A DNA stretch of 24,204 bases from PSRF01 sp035457105. GTDB lineage: Bacteria; Acidobacteriota; Blastocatellia; Pyrinomonadales; Pyrinomonadaceae. The notes under the pieces were generated by a model. It was not told the origin of the DNA. It saw only the letters and a program-made list of their open reading frames with translations, and made no database searches. Location of the stretch: positions 1 to 24,204 of the forward strand of contig DATIBX010000205.1 in NCBI GenBank assembly GCA_035457105.1. The letters are read 5' to 3'. This document shows positions 1-7,822 of this stretch, piece by piece. Position numbers and translations under genes: made by a program. How positions within the stretch are numbered: the first letter of the stretch is position 1; every line of letters begins with the position of its first letter.

Positions 1-278
1 GGAAGTCGGGGTTGTGGGTTCTTTGGGGCCTGCGGCTGAAAGCTGGGTGAGTGTACCCGCAGGACTCCAGATTACACGTGCAAGCTCAATAAGACAATAG
101 GGTCAGCAAATTCGTAGCGTCGACTTTACTTTACTCTGAGCAAAGACCGACGAAAACCGTGTCACAGAATCTCGGAGGACAAAGAACGTTCAGTTTTGGA
201 CGCCATGAAAAATTGCCGCGTTTTTGGCCGGCTTTGTAAGGCTCTAAGTTCCAACCAAGCCAACTCCCGTCAAATTTC
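1..278. other. Left-edge non-coding stretch
   Basis: No coding sequence with a good start or recognisable product is visible on either strand. On the minus strand, downstream of the DinB-like gene, a weak GCCG/CGGC stem near 206-225 is followed by a short T-run. It could be a poor terminator, but the stem is only about 4 bp. Nothing else stands out. Confidence 0.4.
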
Positions 279-788
279 CTACAGATATCTCTCCTCGAGT
301 ATCTTTCGATGATGGTCGACATGGCCCGCGATGATGTAGGCCAGGGCTCGAACCGTAAACGGGTTATCGCTAGCGACGCCCGACCGCCTCCACGCCTCAT
401 CCGGAATATTTTTAAAGATTGAAAGCGTTGACCTTCGGACATTCATGAATTCGTCTACCAATTCGGTGTAAGGGACCGAATTGGGCCTTGCGGATGCTAC
501 ACAAATATCCTGGTCGTAACCTGGAAGAGGCTGCTCAAAACCTCGCGCAAACCAGAAAGCCCGATACAAAAATACGCGTTCGGTGTCGTTAACGTGATTC
601 AGGACTTCTTTGATTGTCCACTTTCCCTCGGCGTAGCTGGCCAGAGATTTCTCTTCAGAGATATTGCTGAGAAAACTGACGGTCTTATCGAGCTGTGAAT
701 TTAACTCGGGAACAATCTCCTCCGTTTGAACCAGATCAACATAACGAGAGTAATAGGGCGCATATTCGGTAGTTTGTGGTCTTGTCAT
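279..788 (-). CDS. DinB-like (DinB_2) putative metal-dependent protein
   Basis: A 169-residue cytoplasmic protein of the DinB/YfiT four-helix-bundle superfamily. The family binds a divalent metal with three histidines and includes thiol transferases and hydrolases; the substrate here cannot be told. The expected triad is visible: H65 in the KEVLNHVNDTE helix, and H156 and H160 in GHVDHH near the C-terminus. W57 in the EGKWTIKEVLNH stretch is also typical. I chose the ATG at 788. An in-frame GTG at 860 would add 24 residues (MKIGYNDLSPT...) with no family likeness and no Shine-Dalgarno site. The ATG also lacks a convincing ribosome site. The gene is divergent from the BON-domain gene, with 132 bp between the two chosen starts. 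Family call confident; function unknown. Confidence 0.85.
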   Translation of the reverse strand: MTRPQTTEYAPYYSRYVDLVQTEEIVPELNSQLDKTVSFLSNISEEKSLASYAEGKWTIKEVLNHVNDTERVFLYRAFWFARGFEQPLPGYDQDICVASARPNSVPYTELVDEFMNVRRSTLSIFKNIPDEAWRRSGVASDNPFTVRALAYIIAGHVDHHRKILEERYL

Positions 789-883
789 GGTGCCCGGATC
801 GTAAGTGTTGTCGGGGAAAAAGACAAAAGTAGGCGATAAATCGTTGTAACCAATCTTCACTCTTTGGTGTCTAGCAAGGTAGA

Positions 884-906
884 AAAAGCCTTTGGCTTTT
901 GGAGGA
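884..906 (+). promoter_or_regulatory. Hairpin next to the Shine-Dalgarno site of the BON gene
   Basis: AAAAGCC (884-890), a TTT loop and GGCTTTT (894-900) form a perfect 7-bp stem, followed at once by GGAGGA (901-906), the likely ribosome site of the gene starting at 921. On the minus strand the same stem is followed by T-rich sequence and would look like a small intrinsic terminator upstream of the DinB gene. A role is inferred only. Confidence 0.35.
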
Positions 907-920
907 TTACAAAGATAGGT

Positions 921-1466
921 ATGTCAAAAATTAAGAAGGGCTTATTGGCGGTGGTGGCTGCGCTATTTGTGGCGATGCCCGCTTCTGTGTTAGCCGATCC
1001 GAGCACACCTAATCCGCAACTTGCGCAACAGGTGCGTCACGAACTGGTGATGCTTCCGTATTACGGTGTATTCGATAACCTCGCTTACAGCATCAATGGT
1101 GGGACTGTGACGTTGTATGGGCAGGTGGTTCGAGCCAGCACGCGTTCTGACGCTGAAAAGGCGATTAAGCGGCTGCCGGGCGTAACCGGAGTCAAAAACA
1201 ATATCAAGGTCCTGCCACTCTCGGGATTTGACAACAACATCCGAGGGGCCGTGTATCGTTCGATCGCTCGCATGGGTGGGCTCTATCGATACCTGCAAGG
1301 TGGAAATCCATCGCTTCACATTGTGGTTGATAGCGGTCACGTGACCTTAGAGGGGATGGTCTCTTCAAGCAGCGACAAGAATCTGGCCTATTTAGCTGCC
1401 AATCAAGTCGGCGGCATCTTCTCGGTGACTAACAATCTCAGAGTCGAGAGTGAACAGCCCCAGTAA
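921..1466 (+). CDS. Secreted protein with two BON domains
   Basis: A 181-residue exported protein. Residues 1-25 are a clear Sec signal peptide (basic start MSKIKK, hydrophobic LLAVVAALFVAMPA, likely cleavage after SVLA). Two BON domains follow at about 32-98 and 104-177, each ending in the characteristic turn: GVTGVKNNIKV in the first, and GIFSVTNNLRVE in the second. BON domains are found in periplasmic OsmY-like proteins and are thought to bind phospholipid membranes or help hold the envelope together. The ATG at 921 is preceded by GGAGGA at 901-906. A longer reading from 864 would put 19 residues before the signal peptide and is less likely. The gene converges on the O-antigen ligase-like gene, with a large inverted repeat between them. 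Confidence 0.85.
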   Translation: MSKIKKGLLAVVAALFVAMPASVLADPSTPNPQLAQQVRHELVMLPYYGVFDNLAYSINGGTVTLYGQVVRASTRSDAEKAIKRLPGVTGVKNNIKVLPLSGFDNNIRGAVYRSIARMGGLYRYLQGGNPSLHIVVDSGHVTLEGMVSSSSDKNLAYLAANQVGGIFSVTNNLRVESEQPQ

Positions 1467-1514
1467 GGCATAAACCATGGCGGATCGTTAAGGAGCGTCG
1501 GAGACCCTGACGCT

Positions 1515-1647
1515 CCTTTCATTTTCCATATATCACTTTTCATTTTCCATTTCCATTTTTGACCACACAGCTCGCCAAGAACCGAGAACCAACACTCCGA
1601 AAAATGCGGAAATGGAAAATGAAAAATGATATATGGAAAATGAAAGG
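1515..1647. repeat. Long AT-rich inverted repeat between convergent genes
   Basis: The left arm 1515-1560 (starting CCTTTCATTTTCCATATATC) and right arm 1600-1647 are reverse complements over about 46 bases, with one substitution and a 2-base insertion. The loop is 39 bases. The element starts 48 bases after the BON stop and ends 3 bases before the ligase stop codon, so it could terminate transcription in both directions. The near-perfect match over such length and the ATTTTCCATTT-type composition suggest a mobile or repeated extragenic palindrome. A related 21-base stretch lies at 12154-12174. Confidence 0.8.
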
Positions 1648-1650
1648 GTT

Positions 1651-3096
1651 TTATCCCACTTCTCGTTTCCCTTCCGCCACTACCATAGCGGCTCCCATCA
1701 GCCACCAGAACAGCATTGCAACCTCGGCATCTCCATAGTTGTAATTAACCAGGGAACTGAGCAAAAAGCCGGTCAGTGCTCCTAAAGTACCCAGCAGAAA
1801 TCCGTAGGCATTTGTATCGCTAAGATCACGCGCTTGAGTTTGTGCGCGGAAGACTAGCAACCAGAAACTACCCATCAACCACAACCATAAAACTAGCATC
1901 GGGAGGCCACGATCAAACGCGAGTTGCAAAGGGGTCGAATGAAGATGAAGGATGTCTTTGCCAGGAAAGCCCCACTCGGTCCAATGGCGCTTCATTGCGT
2001 CCATCCCGTGACCAAATACTGGATGAACTAAGATTCGTCTTACTCCCACCGCGGCGATCTCGGAGCGTAGCGTGGAGCTCGGATCAGAGAGTGCCAATGC
2101 CTGGTCGGCGCGCGTTTCTGAAACCACCACAGCAGCAAAGGCAACGAGAAAAAAGAGCGCGAACGTAAACCCGATCTTTAAAACCCCACGTAATGAAAGC
2201 CATGCAATTAGGGTCGCTCCGCACATAAACGCGACGATCACGGTTCTCATCGCCGTTAGTGTGATACCGGTCGTGACTATCACGGTCGCGATCAAAGCAA
2301 TCTTGAAAAACTTGTTAGCTCCGTGATTTCGCAAATGGGCCAACAAGAGACCAAGCGCAAGTTGCGCGATGATTTGCAGCAACTCTGCAAAAGTCTCGTA
2401 ATGTCGTGTCCAGCCCGATGCGCGAAAACGATGATTGCGCAACTCTCCGGTTAGTCCCACGTTGCCAAGTAATTGTGGAGGTACTGTAAGGCCCGATCGT
2501 TCTACATGCTCTCCATGGGAAATTATTCCTACGGTAAGTTTAGTGCCTACCGGTTTTGACCCGAGCACCTCCTCTATCTGATCCAGCGAGTAGACGCGAC
2601 GGCCGTCAATTCTCCAGACGGTATCCCCGGGCCGTAAGTCAATTTGTCGGAAAGGACTGTCACTGGCGATCGATTCGATAACGATGCCGCGACCACGAAT
2701 TAGGTCATAAACGCTGAAGAGACTCCCGGAACTGGCGGACACGATCATAATGGCTGTCAAAACGAGAACCGTCTTCTTGGTGGTTACGGCGCGGGTTAGA
2801 TAAAAGATGAACACGCACCACGACGCCTGGACCTTTAACAGGCTGATCGAGGGTTCGATTGATAATAATGAGGACAGCGTGGTCCAAATTAGCGAGAGTA
2901 GGATTATTAGATCGAATTTGGTACGCGAAAGTCCGAGGGTGCGGGTTGCCACCGACCGGCAAACCCAACCGATCCCTGCCAAAGCCACGCCCATTGACCC
3001 GACAGCAACAGAATGAGGGGCAGATGCGGCGTAAATTACAAGTCCTGTAAGCGCGATTCGTTGTCCAAGGTTGGCTAATGGAGAAGGGTGGGTCAT
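1651..3096 (-). CDS. O-antigen ligase/polymerase-like membrane protein with inserted PDZ domain
   Basis: A 481-residue polytopic inner-membrane protein. Roughly ten or eleven hydrophobic segments are visible: about 14-46, 61-80, 91-130, 236-255, 263-327, 396-417, 430-450 and 457-474. The Wzy_C/WaaL-type core shows TLTAMRTVIVAF (about 279-290), the HPVFGHGMDAM motif (358-367) and HLHSTPLQLAFDRGLP (384-399), a pattern typical of O-antigen ligases and polymerases that move glycan from a lipid carrier. Between transmembrane segments, residues about 134-205 read as a PDZ domain (GIVIESIASDSPF, LRPGDTVWRIDGRRV), which is not normal for the family. Start choice: ATG at 3096; an in-frame TTG at 3195 would add 33 residues. 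Neither has a strong ribosome site. No glycosyltransferase neighbours are present, so the glycan is unknown. Confidence 0.8.
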   Translation of the reverse strand: MTHPSPLANLGQRIALTGLVIYAASAPHSVAVGSMGVALAGIGWVCRSVATRTLGLSRTKFDLIILLSLIWTTLSSLLSIEPSISLLKVQASWCVFIFYLTRAVTTKKTVLVLTAIMIVSASSGSLFSVYDLIRGRGIVIESIASDSPFRQIDLRPGDTVWRIDGRRVYSLDQIEEVLGSKPVGTKLTVGIISHGEHVERSGLTVPPQLLGNVGLTGELRNHRFRASGWTRHYETFAELLQIIAQLALGLLLAHLRNHGANKFFKIALIATVIVTTGITLTAMRTVIVAFMCGATLIAWLSLRGVLKIGFTFALFFLVAFAAVVVSETRADQALALSDPSSTLRSEIAAVGVRRILVHPVFGHGMDAMKRHWTEWGFPGKDILHLHSTPLQLAFDRGLPMLVLWLWLMGSFWLLVFRAQTQARDLSDTNAYGFLLGTLGALTGFLLSSLVNYNYGDAEVAMLFWWLMGAAMVVAEGKREVG

Positions 3097-3408
3097 TAAT
3101 GGAGATGAGCCTACAACTATCAATAATCTTTCTATTTGCGCCCCGGGTGAGTTAAACCATTTGTTCGTCTGACGCTCAAACCGATGAACCGACAAAATTC
3201 GAATTGATCCTGGTTCCGTAAATCTAACCTATAGAACGACAAATCATTGCGTTGACACCCTTTATTTCGCATGTTAGCGTATCTGACGGCTGTTTCCCGG
3301 GGTAAGGAAAGTGGAGTATTTGACAAGCGCTTAACGTGATTGCTTTGTCCCGCTGCCCGCCGCTACGATTAACGCCGCCGACCATATTATTGATACATAA
3401 TATCGCTG
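3097..3408. other. Intergenic region between ligase-like gene and TPR gene
   Basis: This 312-base divergent spacer holds the upstream regions of both flanking genes. On the plus strand there are two TTGACA boxes (3252-3257 and 3320-3325), each with only a poor -10 partner at standard distance. CATAAT (3396-3401) lies 7 bases before the ATG at 3409. No RNA gene or repeat was recognised. Confidence 0.4.
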
Positions 3409-5709
3409 ATGGCTTTCGAAAAAGCTAAGGTCCTAAAGGCCGCCGAGAAATTCCTATCGCAGGGGAAGATCAACGCAGCAATCAAGGAGTACCGTCAGAT
3501 CGTCGATAACGACGTAGATGACCTTACTACCTTGAACATGCTCGGTGATTTGTATGTTCGTGCGAACAAGAAGGAAGAGGCGATTAAGTGCTTCGATCGG
3601 ATCGCTGAACACTACCGCACCCAGGAATTCAACCTCAAAGCCATTGCGATGTACAAAAAGATCGATCGGCTCAGGCCGCGCGATCCAACGGTGGCGAGTA
3701 AGCTTGCCGATCTGTACGCCAGCCAGGGATTGATTGTTGATGCTCGCGCCCAGTACCTAATCGTCGCCGACTCTTATACCCGCATTGGTGACAACCGAAG
3801 AGCTCTTGACGTTCTGCACCGCATTGCTGATCTCGATCCTAATAACGTTGAGATCCGCTTAAAGTTGGCTGAAGGATACCTTAAAGAAGGTATGAAGTCC
3901 GAGGCAGCTACTGCTTTTGTGCAGGCTGCGAACCGTCTTCAGCAGGTAAACTCAGTCGACAAGTCGCTCGATGCCTACGCAAAAGCTCTACAACTGATTC
4001 CCGACGACGTTGACGCTTTACGCGGACTGCTTGAGTCTCATATCGCACGGGGTACACCAGACGAAGCGGCGGAAGTATTGGAAAGGGTAGTTGACACCAG
4101 AGATAACGATAAAGAGATCGTATCGATGTTGGCGCGAGCTCATCTCGAAGCCGAAGATCCAAAAGGTGCCGAACGAGCTGTTATGCTTTTGATGAAGCAA
4201 GACTCGTCCAACTATCCACAAATCATTCCCGTTGCGAGACTTTACTTAAAAAACAACGAGATCGATGAAACCCTCCGCGTGTTGGAAGGAATCATCGAAC
4301 GAATGCTGGCGGGTCGCGAAGAACGAGATCTGCTCGAACTCGTAAACAGTGTTCTCGAGCGGGATCCAGATCGAGTTCCCGCTCTTCGTATGCTTGTCCG
4401 TATTTACTGGTGGCAGCGCGATATGGATTCGCTCCGTTCTGCTTTAGAGCGGCTGGCTGAAGCAGCGGAAGCGGCGGAATTTGTTGATGAAGAACGCTAC
4501 GCCTTGACCCAGTTGGTCCGACTCGCTCCAGACGAGCCACGCTATCTTGAGCGGCTTAACTTGATAGGTGGACTTCAAGAAGAGACGGTCGAGGAATTTC
4601 CTTCAGAGCCCGAACCAGAACCTGAACCGGTGCGGTCAGATGATGTACCTCAGTTTGAAACTTTTGCCGTCGTAGACTCAGATGAGAATCTCTCGACTCC
4701 AGTCGAGGTCGTTGAGTTCGAGAGGAATGCTCCTGAACAAGTCGTTTCTGATCCAACTTCATCGTTTGCCGACTTGAATGATGACGAATCATATGCCTCC
4801 GAAGCATCAACGCCGGTTTCAAATTTTCAGGAAGTCAGTTTTGGCGATGTAAATGTTGCTGACGATGAAACGGATGTATCAGCTGCGGCCCCCGATAAAG
4901 CGCGTCAAGAAAACATGATGCGTCAGGAGTTGGAAAGCGTAGATTTTTATATAGCTCAGGGCTACAACGATATTGCGATCGATACGCTTGAGATGCTCGA
5001 GAGGCAGTATGGCTCCCATCCCCAGATTGACGCTCGACGAACAAAGCTGGCAAAAGGAAATCAGGGTGCGACAGAGGCCCCAACTGCATTTGAGTTTGGT
5101 GCTGTTGAAGAGTACGGTGATGCTGCTGCACCTGACAACTCAAGAGAAAACGCGCATGTAGCCTTTTCTTTTACACCTCAACCCCCAGAGTCGAACAATG
5201 CCGCCAGTCCAACTTCAGCCGCCACGGCGCCTGCAGCCCAGGGCATTGACTCCGGACTTGCCGAACTATTTGAGGAATTTCGAGTCGCCGAGGAAGAGGA
5301 TTTAGGGCACGAAGATTACGAGACCCATTACAACATGGGCACGGCCTATAAAGAGATGGATCTGGTTGACGAAGCTATTCAGGAGTTCCAGACGTCGGTC
5401 GCCCTGGTTAAGCCGGGCGACGGTACGTCCAGGTTCCTTCAGTGTTGTAATATGCTAGGACATTGCTTCCTTGATAAGGGTATGCCTGAGGCGGCAATTA
5501 TGTGGTTTAAGAAAGGGCTGGCAGCTCCTGGTCATACTGAAGACGAGTATCAAGCGCTCCGCTATGAGCTAGCACTCGCTTACGAACAGTCTGGCGACCT
5601 GACCAATGCTCAGCAGTTGTACACCGAAGTCTATGGAGTAGATGTCTCCTATCGGGAGGTTGGGGACAAGTTAAATCTCCTGAAGAAGAAGATGCAGGAA
5701 AGTCGATAG
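3409..5709 (+). CDS. Large TPR protein with acidic disordered linker
   Basis: A 766-residue protein with no signal peptide or membrane segment, so probably cytoplasmic. Residues 1 to about 390 are a chain of TPR helices (AIKEYRQIVDND, EEAIKCFDRIAEHY, DARAQYLIVADSYTRIGD). About 395-495 is acidic and low in complexity, including an EPEPEPEP run near 399. About 497-550 is another helical repeat (ESVDFYIAQGYNDIAIDTLE). About 555-620 is Ala/Pro-rich. The C-terminus (about 637-766) has a strong TPR block beginning YETHYNMGTAYKEMD. Such proteins act as assembly scaffolds; the partner is unknown. The ATG has no visible Shine-Dalgarno sequence. Its stop codon abuts the TTG start of the next gene, so the downstream membrane protein and thiE are probably co-transcribed with it. 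Confidence 0.85.
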   Translation: MAFEKAKVLKAAEKFLSQGKINAAIKEYRQIVDNDVDDLTTLNMLGDLYVRANKKEEAIKCFDRIAEHYRTQEFNLKAIAMYKKIDRLRPRDPTVASKLADLYASQGLIVDARAQYLIVADSYTRIGDNRRALDVLHRIADLDPNNVEIRLKLAEGYLKEGMKSEAATAFVQAANRLQQVNSVDKSLDAYAKALQLIPDDVDALRGLLESHIARGTPDEAAEVLERVVDTRDNDKEIVSMLARAHLEAEDPKGAERAVMLLMKQDSSNYPQIIPVARLYLKNNEIDETLRVLEGIIERMLAGREERDLLELVNSVLERDPDRVPALRMLVRIYWWQRDMDSLRSALERLAEAAEAAEFVDEERYALTQLVRLAPDEPRYLERLNLIGGLQEETVEEFPSEPEPEPEPVRSDDVPQFETFAVVDSDENLSTPVEVVEFERNAPEQVVSDPTSSFADLNDDESYASEASTPVSNFQEVSFGDVNVADDETDVSAAAPDKARQENMMRQELESVDFYIAQGYNDIAIDTLEMLERQYGSHPQIDARRTKLAKGNQGATEAPTAFEFGAVEEYGDAAAPDNSRENAHVAFSFTPQPPESNNAASPTSAATAPAAQGIDSGLAELFEEFRVAEEEDLGHEDYETHYNMGTAYKEMDLVDEAIQEFQTSVALVKPGDGTSRFLQCCNMLGHCFLDKGMPEAAIMWFKKGLAAPGHTEDEYQALRYELALAYEQSGDLTNAQQLYTEVYGVDVSYREVGDKLNLLKKKMQESR

Positions 5710-6129
5710 TTGGAAAATAGTGGCGTCCAGTACAGATCTTCTTTGTCCGCAAGGCTCAGTGTCGTCTTCTACATAATTCTCTGCTTCGAGATCGGAATTT
5801 TTCTTACGGTGCTCCCCTGGTGGCCACAAGGCATGTGGGGTCTGAGCGACTGGGGGAACAATTACTTCCTGTTATACGCTGCGCGAAAGACGGGCCAGGG
5901 TCTGCAGACTGTCGTCGCCTCAGGTTGGGTCCGAGGTGCAGTCACAGGGGTCGGACTCTTGAATCTGGGAATGGCGTTCTGGGAGATTTTCCACTTCAAT
6001 CAAACCGTCCGCGCGCTTGATGGTCAAGCTGGGTCACAGGTTAGACCAACTGGAAATGGCACTCAAACTGGAACTACCCATCACCTATCTGATAACGAGC
6101 GGCCAAACATCAGCCACGACAACTCCTGA
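5710..6129 (+). CDS. Small two-helix membrane protein, function unknown
   Basis: A 139-residue protein with two hydrophobic segments, about 14-37 and 72-96. Between them lies LPWWPQGMWGLSDWGNNYFL, and the second helix reads RGAVTGVGLLNLGMAFWEI. I associate this pattern with small uncharacterised membrane proteins of Acidobacteriota; I know no function. The start is TTG, directly after the TPR gene's stop codon, with AGGA at 5695-5698 as a possible ribosome site. The last 24 residues (from about 116) are hydrophilic and rich in T, N, H and S, and are encoded in the same DNA as the start of thiE in another frame. The tight packing suggests translational coupling with both neighbours. Confidence 0.7.
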   Translation: MENSGVQYRSSLSARLSVVFYIILCFEIGIFLTVLPWWPQGMWGLSDWGNNYFLLYAARKTGQGLQTVVASGWVRGAVTGVGLLNLGMAFWEIFHFNQTVRALDGQAGSQVRPTGNGTQTGTTHHLSDNERPNISHDNS

Positions 6130-6727
6130 CAGTCCCGAGTTTCTAAAAATCCTTAATCTTGTGGAAGCCGCTACCGTTGCCGGCGTTTCGCTAATTCAAA
6201 TCAGAGAAAAGAATTTGCCGGTCCGAGTTCTTGCTGATCTTAGTAGTCGTGCGTCTATTATTACTCGTAAGAGCGAAACCAGAGTGCTAATCAACGATCG
6301 GGTTGATGTGGCGCTTGCTCATGGAGCAGATGGAGTGCATTTAACGAGTCACAGTTTGAGTGTTAACGTTGCACGTCGACTAAGCGGAGACGATTTCATT
6401 ATAGGTATTTCGACGCATTCGGTGGAAGAAACCGTGATCGCACGAGATGAAGGCGCGGATTTCGCTGTTTTTGGTCCAGTGTTTGAAACTCCATCGAAGT
6501 TACATCTTGGCGAACCTCAAGGCCTCGAGAAGCTCCGAGATGCTTCATCGAGTGCAAGTATGTTGCGAGTGTTGGCGATTGGAGGAGTAAGCCTCAACAA
6601 CGCTGAAGAGTGCTTCACAGCAGGTGCGGTAGGAGTAGCCGCGATCAGATTATTTGAAAACCCTGCCACTCTCTCGCATCGCGTAAAGGTTATCAAGGAT
6701 TGTTACAAAGCGGTCTGCTCAGCGTAA
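6056..6727 (+). CDS. thiE: Thiamine-phosphate synthase
   Basis: ThiE joins hydroxymethylpyrimidine diphosphate and thiazole phosphate to give thiamine phosphate in the cytoplasm. The 223-residue TIM-barrel protein has the family signature along its length: YLITSG at the first strand, QIREK (48-52), INDR (79-82), HGADGVHL (89-96), IGISTHS (116-122), FGPVFETPSK (139-148) and AIGGV (174-178). I chose the ATG at 6056 because MALKLELPITYLITSG matches the usual N-terminus. ATG 6020 and TTG 6017 are possible longer starts, and none has a good ribosome site. From 6056 the gene overlaps the upstream membrane-protein gene by 74 bases. No TPP riboswitch was recognised upstream. thiD follows 115 bases later. 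Confidence 0.92.
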   Translation: MALKLELPITYLITSGQTSATTTPDSPEFLKILNLVEAATVAGVSLIQIREKNLPVRVLADLSSRASIITRKSETRVLINDRVDVALAHGADGVHLTSHSLSVNVARRLSGDDFIIGISTHSVEETVIARDEGADFAVFGPVFETPSKLHLGEPQGLEKLRDASSSASMLRVLAIGGVSLNNAEECFTAGAVGVAAIRLFENPATLSHRVKVIKDCYKAVCSA

Positions 6728-6826
6728 CTCTGCGCGATCTCTGCGTCTCTCTGCGTTACAACTAGAGCTCAAACGCGAGACTAAGTCTGGAGCGCAGAAA
6801 GACGCAGGGATCGCGCAGAGTTACGC
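6722..6826. repeat. Inverted repeat of CTCTGCG type between thiE and thiD
   Basis: Arms 6722-6757 and 6791-6826 are 36 bases each and reverse-complementary with three mismatches; the loop is 33 bases. The left arm includes the thiE stop codon (6725-6727), and the right arm ends directly before the GGAGG ribosome site (6827-6831) of thiD. The transcript should fold into a stable stem, but there is no T-run, so it is not a classical terminator. It may instead lower thiD expression or protect thiE mRNA ends. The CTCTGCG/CGCAGAG composition is that of repeated palindromes seen in several bacterial phyla. Confidence 0.8.
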
Positions 6827-6842
6827 GGAGGAAGTCGAAAAA

Positions 6843-7637
6843 ATGACTGAAGCTACACCCATCGCGTTAACCATTGCTGGACTTGATCCGTCGGGCGGAG
6901 CCGGTGTGATTGCAGACATTCGGACTTTTGTGTCGCTGGGTTGTTTTCCCACCATGGCGCTGACCTCGATAACATTCCAAAACACCACCGGAGTGTTTGG
7001 CGCAGTCCATCAAACTGCCGCGACGCTACGTGGACAATTAGAACCGGTTGCTGCAGATCTTGAGGTGGCGGCCGTAAAGACCGGCATGTTGCCAACCGCA
7101 GAAATTGTTGCTTGTGTAGCGGATCTAATTCAGGAGTTAAAGCTGCCGTTACCCGTCGTGGATCCAGTGATGGTTTCAACCTCCGGTCACGATCTGATTG
7201 GACCAGAAGCTTTCCAGGTTCTCACTTCACGACTCCTACCCCTGGCTCGATTAGTGACTCCAAACATCCCCGAAGCAGAAAGGCTCGCGGGTTTTTCGAT
7301 CAAGAATGAAGACGACATGCGAAAAGCTGGAAGGGCGATACTTGATCAGAATGTTTCAGTCGTATTGATTAAAGGAGGGCATCTTGGCCGTCAGGGAAGC
7401 GGTATCGTTGATTTGCTGATGGGCCAGGACGGGGTAGAGCTCGAGCTGAGATCAGAGTTTGTAGATGTGGGGGCAATCCACGGGACGGGTTGCACTCTTT
7501 CTGCGGCTATTGCGGCCAATCTTGCCCGCGGCCTCGAGCTGTTGGATTCGGTGAGGACAGCTAAAGACTTTGTGGACCGTCGGATTCATGCCTTAGTTAA
7601 TTCTGAACGCATCGGCCACGGCGCCCGCCCTTTGTAA
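6843..7637 (+). CDS. thiD: Hydroxymethylpyrimidine (phosphate) kinase
   Basis: ThiD phosphorylates HMP and HMP phosphate to make the pyrimidine diphosphate used by ThiE. The 264-residue ribokinase-fold protein shows AGLDPSGGAG (12-21), FQNTTGV (45-51) in the substrate pocket, KTGML (79-83), DPVMVSTSG (107-115), TPNIPEAE (139-146), IKGGH (176-180) and the ATP/anion-hole motif HGTGCTLS (213-220) with likely nucleophile Cys217. Length is normal for ThiD alone; there is no ThiE or TenA fusion. The ATG is preceded by GGAGG at 6827-6831. It lies downstream of thiE and could share its transcript, but the inverted repeat in the gap may reduce read-through or translation. Confidence 0.95.
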   Translation: MTEATPIALTIAGLDPSGGAGVIADIRTFVSLGCFPTMALTSITFQNTTGVFGAVHQTAATLRGQLEPVAADLEVAAVKTGMLPTAEIVACVADLIQELKLPLPVVDPVMVSTSGHDLIGPEAFQVLTSRLLPLARLVTPNIPEAERLAGFSIKNEDDMRKAGRAILDQNVSVVLIKGGHLGRQGSGIVDLLMGQDGVELELRSEFVDVGAIHGTGCTLSAAIAANLARGLELLDSVRTAKDFVDRRIHALVNSERIGHGARPL

Positions 7638-7712
7638 CTGGTTGATGGTCCAGTCAAATATAAAAAATTTGACAGTTAATCCTGTCCGAGATTACACCAA
7701 AGTATTCGAGTG

Positions 7713-7779
7713 AATCCGTGTTATTTTGTGGATCGGCAATAAATCAGACAGAATAACGATCCACGAAACAAAACGAATT
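7713..7779. repeat. Inverted repeat with GTGGATCG core
   Basis: Arms 7713-7735 and 7757-7779 (23 bases each, four mismatches, 21-base loop) include GTGGATCG and CGATCCAC. The element lies between the convergent thiD and peptidyl-prolyl isomerase genes. It resembles the inverted repeat at 9317-9384, sharing the ATTT(T/C)GTG and GTGGATCG pieces, so the two are probably copies of one repeat family. Confidence 0.7.
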
Positions 7780-7822
7780 AACACTAAACGAAGCCGACGT
7801 CACACCGTTTCCTGAGCCGACG

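Noticed and set aside
1842..2326. Plus-strand open frames opposite the ligase gene
   Set aside because: They are antisense to a well-supported membrane protein and have Arg/Ser/Thr-rich compositions typical of shadow frames.
5690..6060. TPP riboswitch controlling thiE
   Set aside because: No CTGAGA or other conserved THI-box sequence was found, and the region is coding for the membrane protein.
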